A stretch of 64,000 nt of DNA from Icerya purchasi. Lineage: Eukaryota; Arthropoda; Insecta; Hemiptera; Monophlebidae. The position numbers and the translations under genes are program-made. Positions 46,245 to 57,059 of the stretch are shown here, piece after piece (the stretch's first letter is position 1; the number at the start of each line of letters is the position of its first letter). The notes beneath the pieces were generated by a model. It was not told the DNA's origin. It did no database searches and saw nothing but the letters and a program-made list of their open reading frames with translations. The DNA lies in assembly GCA_039619475.1 (NCBI GenBank), contig CM077115.1, positions 511,396,815 to 511,460,814 on the forward strand, given 5' to 3'.

Positions 46245-48304
46245 GCCGGGTTTATATGGGAAATTTTGGCCCCGCGGGTTTTTCGATTTGCACTCGGGGA
46301 ATCGTTTTGACATGAAATAAAAAAATTTAGCCAAATTTTCAGCCATTTATCTCAAACGGTTTTCGAGTATTTCAAAAAAAACCACCTCGTTTTTCGATTT
46401 TATTTTTAATAGTAAAATTCAAAATAAATGAATTGCGATTTTTTTTTTCCTAATTCTTAGCAGTGAAAGACATAAAAAAATACTATTACTATGAATCTCA
46501 GGTGGAAAGCCGATATTTAAGAACAGAAATAAAATTAAAATCAATTTTTTCACCGCGTTTTTGAAAAGTATCCACCGCCAAATTTTGTCAGAAAATGTCT
46601 TTTTTACTCCTTTACACTCGGGGGGGGGGGGGGTTCATTTTTTTTCTGAAGTTGTGGAACATAATTTTAAAAAATAAACAATTTTTTTTTTTCTTCAAAA
46701 TATCGCGTTTAAACACACTAAAACTTTTTTGCCGGTAGAGAAATATATAGAAAATAATTTTTCAACTGAAAATATACATTTTACTCATAAAAATATTCAG
46801 GAAATTAAGAAATTTGTTAAATTTTTTTTTTTCATGCAACAAATTTATTGGAATAAAAAAGATATAATTCTTCTGCGCTATTAGCCATAATAATTTTACA
46901 TTGTTATTAAATAAAAATGAAAATTTTCATTTGATAAGTTATATTATTTATATTTTCAAAAAAAAAAGGTATCATTAATTATTTACAATAAAAGATATAT
47001 ATATATGAAAAACTATTTTATCAGTTAGTCTTCGTCATTGTCTTCATTCACTACCAGCATTAACTTTTTCGTTTATAAACGGCCGATTAAATATTTCGGC
47101 AGGTCTTATTATTTTAGCGAAATGTCGAGCGTAAGCAAGATAGCAAATGATAGCTGCAATGTGAGAGCAGCACCCTACGGTACGCCACCATTAGTACAAT
47201 CACAACAATATCGAATAATTCCAGAGGCTGATAATCAACGAAACAACGGTATGTTTTTGAGTTGATATGTCGAGACACCTTACTTGTAGTTTAATGATAT
47301 TAGTAGTTATTTTTACATACTGAAGTGTGATTGTTCCGTCTTCATTCATTATTTCAGCTAAGTATGACAAAGCTTGAGCATTTTTATTTTAAGCAGTATT
47401 ACGCATAACGCGGGATTCATGTATAATATTTTTATAATATTTCTTTCTTTTCATAATATAATAATTTTTTAAAGAAATCATTAATTGCCGACTGATTGTA
47501 ATGGTTCAGTGAAAAATTTTCCGTTCGATTACCAACGCTGCAAAACTTATACTCAAAATCGGGTTACATTCGTGTAAGCAGCAACACCACTATAGAGAAA
47601 AAATAGTTCTGAAAGTTCCAATAGATGGCGCTAGCGAGTTTATTTAGCACTGACTTTAATGAATTTCCGAAGACAACAGAAATCAAAATAAGAAATACCA
47701 AGATTTAAAAAAAATTTTAACGTCAATTCAAAAATGCCTTTAATTATTTGAATTATGAGTGAAATGTATATTTTCAATTGAAAAATTATTTTCTATATAT
47801 ATTTCTCTACCGGCAAAAAAGTTTTAGTGTGTTTGTTTAAACGCGATATTTTGAAGAAAAAAAAAATTTGTTTATTTTTTTAAATTATGTTCCACAACTT
47901 TAGAAAAAAAATGAACCCCCCCCCCCCCCCCCCCGAGTGTAAAGGAGTAAAAAAGACATTTTCTGACAAAATTTGGCGGTGGATACTTTTCAAAAACGCG
48001 GTGAAAAAATTGATTTTAATTTTATTTCTGTTCTTAAATATCGGCTTTCCACCTGAGATTCATAGTAATAGTATTTTCTAATGTCTTTCACTGCTAAGAA
48101 TTAGGGAAAAAAAATCGCAATTCATTTATTTTGAATTTTACTATTAAAAATAAAATCGAAAAACGAGGTGGTTTTTTTGAAATACTCGAAAACCGTTTGA
48201 GATAAACGGCTGAAAATTTGGCTAAATTATTTTTATTTCATGTCAAAACGCGCAAGTGCAAATCGAAAAACCCACGGGGCCAAAATTTCCCATATAAACC
48301 CGGC
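46245..48304. mobile_element. 2.06-kb element with about 545-bp terminal inverted repeats
   Basis: Arm 46245-46789 is nearly the reverse complement of arm 47757-48304. They begin GCCGGGTTTATATGGGAAAT and carry matching blocks such as CGAAAAACGAGGTGG, GCCGATATTTAAGAACAG and GCCGGTAGAGAAATATAT. Differences are few: single substitutions, homopolymer lengths, and G14 (46620-46633) against C19 (47916-47934). The 967-base interior has no transposase motif; its only notable content is the exon-like frame at 47122-47248. Target duplication unresolved (TA-rich flanks). Best read as a non-autonomous long-TIR DNA transposon of unassigned superfamily. Confidence 0.85.
47122..47248 (+). CDS. Exon-like frame inside the long-TIR element
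   Basis: ATG at 47122 follows TTATTATTTTAG (possible acceptor, AG at 47116-47117). It encodes MSSVSKIANDSCNVRAAPYG, then TPPLVQSQQYRIIPEADNQR, reaching AACAACG|GTATGTTT, a good donor at 47248/47249. Composition is balanced, unlike the AT-rich arms. The unspliced frame stops at 47265. It may be a captured host exon, a remnant of the element's own protein, or chance. No family recognised. Confidence 0.3.
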
Positions 48305-48830
48305 TATACCCGTTTAACGCATATGAAATTGCTAATTAGCAAATTTTCAGTCACGATGAAAGAAAATTCGGAAACTTCTAACACATTAATTTCTAACATG
48401 GTTATATAGAAATGCAATAGTGAAAGAAAGAAGTCGATAGATGGCTTATTTTAAATTATAAAAAATGTACAGTTGAACATAAAAGCAAATAATTCCTTTT
48501 TGCGACAATGTTTGCTTTGCGTGTACGCGGCGTTTTACAAATTTATCAAGATTTTTCAATTTTCGCCCATTCAAATGATACATTTATACTTCATTGCGAA
48601 TTATTATAACTAGTATAATGGGAAAAGTAGAAGAAAAATGCCGTAAAAGAACCGAATGGACGAATAATTTATCAAAGCGGACGGGAATGCCCCGCCCCCA
48701 CAGTTAATTCAACTGGTGAAAAATCATCAAACTACAGACAAGCAACTGGGAGCATTGCATGATTCGGCAGACCGATAAAGAGGAAAGAATAGAATATTGG
48801 TAATAACTGACGTCTAAAATGTCTGGTCAA
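48305..48830. other. Non-coding stretch
   Basis: No supported feature. Confidence 0.4.
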
Positions 48831-48837
48831 AATCTTA

Positions 48838-49185
48838 ATGGGAAAAAAAAAACATACACGAATCAGAGACCGTTATTCTATGGTGGAAAAAATGCAAAAA
48901 CGGCGCAGAACAGCGATTATTTTTAATCTGTTTCTTTATAGGACAGCCTTTATATTATTAGAGTTGAATGCTGATCAATTTCATCGCCGCGAGGGGCCAG
49001 ACAACGAAATCACACAAATCTTCCAAATGCAATGCTGGGGCCTTTTTTTCTTCCGAGAAAGACTCGACAAAACCACTTTAACCGGTTGTCGACATAAAGA
49101 AAAAACGATACTCACTGCGGCTTCTTCTAACATGAACACTCCAGCAACCCATCATAAACTCAGCAAACAAATAAGCCCTAACTAA
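48838..49185 (+). CDS. Uncharacterised ATG open frame, 115 codons, probably chance
   Basis: The longest ATG-started frame noted in the window. Basic N-terminus (MGKKKHTRIRDRYSMVEKMQ), one hydrophobic stretch, then polar sequence ending SPN. No motif, and a purine-poor, A-rich start context. About three frames of this length are expected by chance. Confidence 0.15.
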   Translation: MGKKKHTRIRDRYSMVEKMQKRRRTAIIFNLFLYRTAFILLELNADQFHRREGPDNEITQIFQMQCWGLFFFRERLDKTTLTGCRHKEKTILTAASSNMNTPATHHKLSKQISPN

Positions 49186-49399
49186 CAGCTCGTAGGTCAC
49201 TCTGTCTGTTTATATGTGTGTTATGAATACAAAAAAAAAAAAAAAAAAGAATTGAAAAGCAACAAACCAACGTCATACGGGTAACGTACAATTTCTTTAC
49301 TTTCAAAAGTAACCGGTGTTTATTTTTGTGAGCTGTTTCGTACGTCCTCTATTGCAAAGTAAAAAAAAAGCGGTGAAAGCAAATCAGTCCGGAACGAAT

Positions 49400-49642
49400 T
49401 TAACCTAGGCCAAATATCGGACGAAAGCTTTGAAATGAAAGAAATTCTGAGAAGTATACACTTTTTATTAAACCATACGGAAGAAGAAAACGTGCGATAA
49501 TAGTTAAGCTTTGATAATTTGTTCGAATAATGCTCGTCGAAAAAAAGACTTGGAATATTTGGAATCGAAAAAGCATTGAATAATTAAGAAGATAACTAAA
49601 AAATATAGAAAATAGAATTGAAAATAGACCCCGCCAGCACAT
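49400..49642 (-). mobile_element. Possible LINE 3'-end remnant, weak
   Basis: Minus frame with NYSMLFRFQIFQ (for the N-H-x-L-F-x-C pattern, His and Cys lost) and LTIIARFLLPYG resembling the hydrophobic helix that follows. Pyrimidine-rich coding strand as in the other copies. Suggestive only. Confidence 0.25.
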
Positions 49643-49914
49643 TATTATTATTGTTTTTTAAAATACAAAAAATTTTAAGAGAAAAAAGAACATTTTACAA
49701 AATACCGAGAGACTATGTAATATGTAATAACAGTCCGTGTTTATAAATTGCATCGTTTTACAAAACAAAAGATTATAATAACGGTAAAAATTTTGAATTT
49801 CGCAGAAGCTTAATAATAATAAACACAAAGTCAATAATGTTACAAGAACAATTTACTAAGGAACGATATCCGTTTATTGTTTAATTTCGTAATTCTATTT
49901 TTTTAATTTTTACC

Positions 49915-50205
49915 TTGTTTATATTTCGTGTATATTTTCTCAAGTTAATATTTTTAAGAGCATCTTCTGCGAAATTACAGGGGCACGTTCCGTTTTTCTG
50001 CAATCACGAGCTCAATCAGATGAATGTCGATAAACGGTCGATAAAAGTCTGGTTTAGTTCACGGTACAATAATGCCGAAAGCCCTGGTGACGAAAGAAGG
50101 GAGAACTGTTGTGTGTCGAATAAAGGGAAAATTTACCCGCTTTTCTGTTGTCAGACACCTCTGTCTAATAAATTCCCAACAACAGCAACTTCCAAGAGAA
50201 GCTGA
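49915..50205 (+). CDS. Exon-like frame after an acceptor-like site, doubtful
   Basis: AAATTACAG at 49979/49980 precedes a GC-richer frame reading GHVPFFCNHELNQMNVDKRS, then IKVWFSSRYNNAE. There is no ATG at the head and no family match. Probably chance. Confidence 0.12.
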   Translation: MFIFRVYFLKLIFLRASSAKLQGHVPFFCNHELNQMNVDKRSIKVWFSSRYNNAESPGDERRENCCVSNKGKIYPLFCCQTPLSNKFPTTATSKRS

Positions 50206-50506
50206 AAAAATTAAAAATTGTAGATTCCCTATTATATATCAGTTATAAAAGAAATTCACCAAATCACGCCGCATACCTTCGAACGCACACAAAAACACTA
50301 TTTATAATGGCCAAATTTGTTATCGACAAAATTTTAAACGGTAAAAATTAATATTTAATAAAAATATAAAGTGTTTTTAAATAATATATTTTACACAAAA
50401 ATATATATATATATATTTATAAATATAAGAGAACAGAGAAATATATAAATATACCAAACATGTTCGACCTTCGTCTTTACATTTTCGTATATGCTACTAT
50501 TTTAGC

Positions 50507-50531
50507 CCGCCCCCCCCCCCACCCCCACCCG
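50507..50531. repeat. C-rich tract (C12 plus CCCCCA units)
   Basis: CCCGC12ACCCCCACCCGC-type tract. It borders the distal, truncated end of hairpin element copy B. Confidence 0.9.
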
Positions 50532-50554
50532 CTCCATAAATCCTGAGTGCAAAA

Positions 50555-51689
50555 ATGACTTGAGGTGTGATATTATCGTAATTCCTATACAACATTAATA
50601 CTTATTAGAGTGGGCATCAAATTCATATTACAATAATAATCAAAAACTGCATTAAATATTTATTAAATAGTTTTTCTAGATATTGTAACTTTAAAATATA
50701 GTAATTTATTACAAATACAACAAATTTACAAATAAAATGAAGGCTTACTTAGAAAGGTTTTCGAGTATAACCCATCATCAGTTAAGAATATATGCGCGAT
50801 CAGAAACAAATTCTAAATCACACTGAGGTCAAATAGGAAATAAAATAGTTTATATAGTATAAATCATTTTATTTCCTATTTGACCTCACTGTGATTTAGA
50901 ATTTGTTTCTGATTACACATATATTGTGTTCTTAGCTGTGATGATGGGTTGTATCCAAAAAACGTTCCTAAGTAAGCCTTCATTTTATTCTTAAATTTGT
51001 TTGTTATATTCGTTATTTGTAATAAATTACTATATTTTATTAATTAACAAACAGGATGTTGAAAGATACTTTATTGTAATTTTAATTTGGTCCTATTACA
51101 ATAAATATTAATGCTGCATGAGAATTATGATAGTATCTCACATTAAGTTATTTCACTCTAAAATATATTTTCCATCAAATGGTTTTTACTTTTTTGTACA
51201 TTTTTATTAAATTATTTTTCGATTTTTAGTGCATTTTTATTAAATTTTTATAATAAATTTTGAAGTTGGAAACTTTTTTCTTGATACAAAATCAACCTTT
51301 TTGGCCACATTATTTTCCATATTTCATGCTTAAAAATTAAAAAAAATTGATTTCTTTATTTTAAACTGCATTTCCACGGCAAAAACATCTTATTCAGAGC
51401 TACATATTTCCGTGATGGTAATTTGGCAAATTGATAGTGTAAATATTTAAAGTCAATCGCTTCCGTTATACTAATAAGAAATTATCTAAAGGGATCAACC
51501 ACATTTTTTCACGTTTTTCGACAATGCTCGCCGATTAGTCACATAGTACTAACACTGAACGGTATGCATACTTTCTAATGGACAAAGAATTAGTAAAATT
51601 TGTCCGCGTAAATATAAATTATATACGATTAAAAAAAAAAAAAAAAAAAAAAAAAAATGCCTTCTTCTTTTTGGAAGTCGGTAATAAAA
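50555..51689 (-). mobile_element. Hairpin-ended element, copy B, split by a nested insertion
   Basis: In minus sense it begins ACCGACTTCCAAAAAGAAGA at 51689, then a T/A27 tract. The body is shared with copy A (TTTGCCAAATTACCATC.., TTTTTGCCGTGGAAATGCAG, AATAATGTGG), then the hairpin with GGGCATCAAATTCATATTA at 50609. The hairpin loop is interrupted at 50689-51072. More diverged and partly truncated compared with 3579-4490. Confidence 0.7.
50689..51072. mobile_element. 384-bp palindromic insertion with ATTGTAA duplication
   Basis: ATTGTAA occurs at 50682-50688 and 51073-51079, on either side of the insert, and the host-element sequence is continuous when the insert is removed. The arms (about 50692-50846 and 50866-51039) are imperfect reverse complements around a 19-base loop. 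The right end AATTAACAAACAGGATG...GATACTTT lies outside the palindrome. A one-arm relative sits at 17424-17569. Confidence 0.8.
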
Positions 51690-52070
51690 ACTAATGGAAA
51701 TACCAAACGAAAAATATAAAATGAATAACATTTTAGATTATTATTGTAACTCGAGCAAATATGTGAAGACCGAAAAACTAAGAGAAGCTTATAATAGAAG
51801 ATTCCCGATCTAATTGTAAACGAAAAAGAAAAAAAGAAAAAAATTAGCAAAAAAGGGTGGGAAAGAAATTTTGATTCAATCGGATATTAACAAAGTGAAG
51901 CAACCGATGTAAACACAGTCAATGTGGTGAAAAAATTTTTGTATAGTACTATTTTTTTTTAAATGGTTTCTTTTTCTTAAAAAAAAAAAAAACAAAAAAA
52001 AAACATGTTTATTTATTTATTTATTTTGCAAAATTTTGTCAATAGAAACGGTAGAAAAAGGAGTCAATTA
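51689..52070. other. Non-coding stretch
   Basis: A runs near 51980-51999 and (TTTA)n near 52011-52026. No gene supported. Confidence 0.4.
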
Positions 52071-52072
52071 AT

Positions 52073-52440
52073 TTAGACTTCTGTCCGATCGAAGATTGCT
52101 AATATGAAGAAACCAATGGTAAGAACAACAGACTGAAAAAGAACAATATTTGCACAAAAAAGAGCAGGAAGCCCCCTTTTAAACAATGTAAATAAAGAAG
52201 AGAATGTTCGACAGAGAGAGAAGATCATTCGAAGAAAATATGATTTTATTACGGTGAACAGGACGGTAGGGAGAGAAATACTAAAAGGAGGAAAGACGAT
52301 AGCGAAAAGAAGGCAATAAAGTATGATCAAAGCATAGGCGAATAGTAGAAACAGCAGTGGGGAATGGCGAAGAGAAGGAAAGTCTGAGGATAGAAAAATT
52401 AGACTAAATTGAAAGATAGAAGAAACAGTTATGCGTATAA
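52073..52440 (-). mobile_element. LINE ORF2 3'-end remnant, copy 6 (decayed)
   Basis: Minus-strand nucleotides around 52250-52225 align with copy 3 (TCATATTTTCTTCGAATGATC against TCACATCCTCTTCGAATGTTC), giving NKIIF for NHILF. A shifted frame continues LFTLFKRGLPALFCAN and IGFFILAIF, matching the Gly-x-Pro loop and hydrophobic helix order. No intact cysteines. Confidence 0.5.
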
Positions 52441-52444
52441 TGAA

Positions 52445-53020
52445 TATCTAGAGCGAAATTTTTTGACTGGAACCTGGAATTTCCTTAAAATAGGTACGGG
52501 GGCGAACAACAGGCTGAGTCCAAAAAATCCACCATTTTGGAGATTAATGGTTTTTAATATATCTTGAAAGTAAGCCATTTTCGGTAGAAAAATTCCAATT
52601 CCAACGTCGAACATTTTATTTCTCAGCCCGATGCAATTGAATTGTTGAGAACACGCCTGAAAGCGAAACGGTCATTTTTTCAATTCTATCTATGGCATGC
52701 GTGTGCCCAACACAACATATACTGGTTGAGGACATATTCTTCGATTTCAAAAAAATTAAAATTTCTATCAGTATTTCGAACTGGTTGAAAAACGAACAGA
52801 AGAAAAGAAATATGAACCTTTGCGCCCAACGCATCGGAGCCTAGTATGTTTTTTGGTGGAAAGCCCCTTCTCGCACTGTTGATTAAATGGAACGGATAAA
52901 ACAAGCGAGACAAGAGAAACGCGTAATAGAGCAGAGAGAATTAATTAAAATTAGTAGCGAATAATAATTCTGACGAACAATCGACTTCAAAATTCGCGTC
53001 GACTGTAAAGGCTCAAAAGG
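52445..53020. other. Non-coding stretch
   Basis: No supported feature. Confidence 0.4.
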
Positions 53021-53024
53021 TTCG

Positions 53025-53237
53025 ATGATGAAACGTAAGCAATTCGGTTTTATTTGTTCGCCTTTACAGCAAAAAATAGAAGCACAACAACAATCGAATT
53101 TTAATACGGAGAGAGAAAATTTAAGAGGTCATCTCCGAATAAGCGAGATGTCGTGCCGGGAAATTAACAAAAATAAACAACCTTTCATAATCATCGTCAT
53201 TGATGGCCACTTGCGTCATAGACGACGTGTACAATGA
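53025..53237 (+). CDS. Uncharacterised ATG open frame, 70 codons, doubtful
   Basis: Tandem ATG opens MMKRKQFGFICSPLQQKIEA, followed by polar sequence ending RHRRRVQ. A possible acceptor (CGCCTTTACAG) lies inside. No identity. Confidence 0.15.
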   Translation: MMKRKQFGFICSPLQQKIEAQQQSNFNTERENLRGHLRISEMSCREINKNKQPFIIIVIDGHLRHRRRVQ

Positions 53238-53560
53238 CGCCTTCAATTTTTTAATGCTTTTTCGCCCCAAACGTTCAGAACAGAGATAGAGGTACTTAAC
53301 TATGGGGAACGATCGCCGAACAAAGAATTATTCATCGATGCTCGCGCGCTACGCTTTCAATCGTCTTTATTCTGCTAGCTTTCTTTCGTGTAAATTATAA
53401 ATTAGTCTTGTTTCATCCAAGGTTATTTTAAAAAAGCTCACTCGCCGGTACACTTTGCTCTTTTTAGCAGTTCTTCGGAACTATTAAAAATTCTGATCAC
53501 TCATTTTAATAATAAACGAAAAACTCCGAGTATAATAACGCCACACCGAAATACCGACGA

Positions 53561-53785
53561 ATGAATTATTCTATCATTAATTTCCGTTACAACGACCGTT
53601 ACGAAATTATCATTTCTCATCGAGCACAATGTAGTGCAACGTTACGCACTGCTGTTTTCCTGAGACGCGACGGCGGAGAAACAAAACCACAGAATGTGGC
53701 TAAAAATCAACAATGCCGAAACTCGTCCTGTTTCAAAGATAATTCTGGTTGCTTTGACGTTTCGTCCGTACGAATGTACGGCTAA
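53561..53785 (+). CDS. Uncharacterised ATG open frame, 74 codons, doubtful
   Basis: Opens MNYSIINFRYNDRYEIIISH; later parts are Cys/Ser/Asn-rich (QQCRNSSCFKDNSGCFDVSS). GC-richer than flanks, no family recognised. A CTTTT-type microsatellite follows at about 53877-53905. Confidence 0.15.
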   Translation: MNYSIINFRYNDRYEIIISHRAQCSATLRTAVFLRRDGGETKPQNVAKNQQCRNSSCFKDNSGCFDVSSVRMYG

Positions 53786-54239
53786 TAACGCATTACCGAC
53801 ATACAAAACCATTTGCAGAGCTGTCTTTTGTGCGTCATCTCACCAAATTAAACCCAACAGTAGAAGACATAAATCCTCTTTTCTTTCTTTTTCTTTTCTT
53901 TTCTTTTTGTCACAGCACAATTTGTTTAAGCAGCGTTCACAAGTAGAGCGATAAAAAGAAAAAAATTTAAATGTGAAAAACAACTATACAATTTTTAAAG
54001 TTCAAGACAGGAACTTTTTTGTTCCCGACATGGACAAGAGTCTTAAGACTGGGGGGGTTCAATCTAAAATTTTATTTTGTCCGCCACGCGGAGAAATGTC
54101 ACAAGAAATGTTATAATGATTTTCATGTCACACTTCTCTGCCGTTACAAGAGGTACGGAGGTACATTGATTTTGCGTTATTTGTTTTAATTTGAACGATG
54201 ATAGCAGCAGGGGGGTAGCCAATTAGAAATTCGATCAGA

Positions 54240-54830
54240 TATTATTAGCATAATAAAGACTCTTTTTAGTAGGTGAATACGAGAGAACATTCAGCGGAAA
54301 CAAGAAGAAAACACGACGAAATTAGGATCGCAAACGATTTAATAAAAACTCGTCGCGAAAATAAGATAAGGAAACGAGCGAAGGGAAGCGAATGAAATAA
54401 AAACGTACAGGATGATGGGGACGGTAGGGCGAAGTGAAGAAAACTTTAAGAAAATACTGAATTGAACGATAAGATAAAAAAGAATTCGCAAAGGAGGAAA
54501 TCGAAATATTCGACACCAAAATCTAGAGAATTTACAAACGTTTCCGTCCCGGAAGACTAGAATCTGCAGAATTTAAAATTTAAAAAAAAGTGGCGGGAAC
54601 TAATCAGCGTTATTTCATCATCCTCGATAGTCTACCACAAGAACGCTGAGAAAATCAGCATTATCGAAAGAAAGATTAATATTGCTCTGGTGAAAAAGTC
54701 GCAGGAGGACTAGGTGAACGGAAAGCCCAGAAGATTGTGTGTATAGGGTGGCAGAAAATCGGATAAGTAGAGAAAAAACAATTAGGGAAATGGACCGTAA
54801 CTGTAGATCTAGCAAGATGATATGAAGCCG
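54240..54830 (-). mobile_element. Possible LINE ORF2 3'-end remnant, copy 7, weak
   Basis: Purine-rich plus strand as in the other copies. Minus frames read SVHLVLLRLFHQSNINLSFD then NADF, and downstream FTSPYRPHHPVRF. The order (basic/hydrophobic block, then D-x-A-D-F in place of D-A-D-H-h-F) is compatible with the 42.5-kb copy, but the diagnostic His and Cys are gone. Confidence 0.3.
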
Positions 54831-54839
54831 AAGAAAAGT

Positions 54840-56825
54840 TTAAGACGAGCTAAGTGCATCTTCTAAGCAAGCAGTGGGTGAAGTATAAAAAATTTACTCC
54901 GTTCGACAGGAGAATTTTTCGGTCGAAAATTCTAATTTCCTTCGAAGAATGTTGATTTGTTGTCTCGGGTAAGAAGTCTCTTATGACTGCGAGCCGTTTC
55001 GTAAAATTTGTCCATCACGATCTGGTATAGTTTAAAATCTTTACTGTTATTCATACTTTTACTTTTACTGTTATTATTATAATGCTTACTGGTTTTTACT
55101 AAAAACTTTTAGCCATTATATTGGTATTAATGTATTTATTGTTACTATTACTGTTACAACTAGGTTGTTACATCTGGTGAACGCGAGCAGTACGAATGTG
55201 TAATTACAGTACACCTAATCCTAACAATGAAATATTGTAAGCGTTGCCAACAATAAAGTACGTATATAATTTAAAAATGGTTAAGAGAGGAAAAGAGAAA
55301 GAGAAGGTCTAGAGTGAGGGCGAAAAATTTCTGATCACGTTCTCCAGGATGGCATAGAGGTAAATATCCAATTTTATATTTCTTTAAATATCGTTCTTCA
55401 ATAATGAAATATTATTATTAATGCAGTTAATAATAGTTACAGTAGTTTTGTAAGATGAGCTAGTGTAGATGTCGCTTTATTTTTATTTTATTCTTATCTG
55501 GAAAATTTTAATTTGTTTTATTTACCGTTCTGTAGCGCACCATTTATTCTATTTCATAAAACCACTGTTTTCGCAACACTGGGTATTTCTGGTTGTTTTC
55601 TGTAGTGCATTGTATTGTAAATAAATAAATAAATAAATAAACGAAACGCAAAGTCGTATCGCACTTTACACATCATCCGAAAGGCATATCCATTCACGAT
55701 GTACTTTATAAATTAATTCGAACGACTAAATGTACAATTCAACCACGTTGTAGCATATTACTGTGCAGTAGTGTGATTTTAGTTTTGCCGGGAAATTTCA
55801 ATTTATGTAATAATAATTTCGTTATGTCGTCCAATATTCGTAACGAATTTTCTTCGGAATTCAGGGGGCAGGTAACGCGGATAAACATTTTTCGCGAAAA
55901 ATTATTTTTTGTTTCCATAAAATGAAAGAGTTTGAAGAAAAAAAATCATTAGTAATTCTCAGCGGCAAAGACGGCTGTGTATCATTCGAGAAACGCCGAA
56001 TTGTTCGTTAATTGCTTTTTCGTAACAATTGTAATTAAAAATTAAAGCGCGCTTACCTATTTAGGAAAATTTATTCCCACACGCATTTGAACACAATATG
56101 GCAAACCAAAAAAAAGTCATTATAGCATATACGGGATATCGAAAGCGTGACGAAGTGTCACAATTAGCGACTGAAGTCATTTTCACTGGAAACCGAAACA
56201 TCGGGGTCGTTAGTACTTTTTCCTTTCTTCATGATGCTGTTTTTCGGCTCCTTTTTTAATACTGATAAATATTTATTTCCTACAAAATGAAGATAATCTG
56301 ATCTCGTGAATAATGTACTTGCAACTTTCGTTCACTGATAGCAAGATTTAATTATTAATCGATTTTTTCTTCTTCTAAAAGTATAGTTAATAAATAAACG
56401 ATTTTTCAATAAATCTAACAACACGGCGCATTTAAATCAGCGCTTATTATAAAATACGGTGTTGCTTTTTTCCCTGGATTTCTTCCCGAAAAGATAACAA
56501 CATTATTATCGGACTGTCCAGGTTCGGCGGTGAAGTTAGTAAAGGAAAAAGTGAGCCCAGCGACATTAGAGAAATCAAGCGTTCACGTAATGTACTTAAG
56601 GGTCGTCGTCTCCAGTGGAAATCCGTAGTTTGTGGACCAGGTCCTTTTTCCTTCTGCGGCCGTCTGCCTTTATTTGCTCAGATAACTTCTGCAGTATGAC
56701 CAATATTTGATTTCAAATTTCAAATATTAGGTGCGTACATACCCCCGGGGAATAGCAACTTGAAACTGAAAGTGACCTCCTCCTCCGGTTTGGCAGCTGA
56801 ACGTCTTTAATATTTCTCGTTTACT
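54840..56825. other. Non-coding stretch
   Basis: (AAAT)n near 55618-55641 and AT-rich simple sequence. No gene or element supported. Confidence 0.4.
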
Positions 56826-56830
56826 TTTTT

Positions 56831-57055
56831 TTTTTTTTATTTCTATTTATTTATTATTTTGGGGGGTTGGGCTCTCGGACATACACTATAACCCAGCGCG
56901 TGGATGAAATTTTTCAATATTTTCAATGGTAGGATTCGTACCCGAACGAAATACCACTTCCTAATACGGTACGGTAGCGCCGGTTCAGAATCTGAACTAC
57001 TAGGCGCTATCGCGCTACCACTGCACTACACACTAATTCACGTAGCATTCCAGCA
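56831..57055 (-). mobile_element. Second tRNA-derived SINE-like unit
   Basis: Minus strand: TGTAGTGCAGTGGTAGCGCG (A-box-like, about 57029-57010), later GGGTACGAATCCTACC (B-box-like, about 56944-56929), a short body, then an A-rich AAAATAATAAATAAATAG tail at about 56860-56840. The A-B spacing, near 90 bases, is far longer than in tRNA genes. It includes a GGTAGCGC/GCGCTACC dyad, so the tRNA part is rearranged or duplicated. No body match to the main SINE family. Confidence 0.55.
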
Positions 57056-57059
57056 ATGT

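Noticed and set aside
49980..50100. KVWF word suggesting a homeodomain helix 3
   Set aside because: The conserved residues that follow (QNRR) and the preceding helices are absent.
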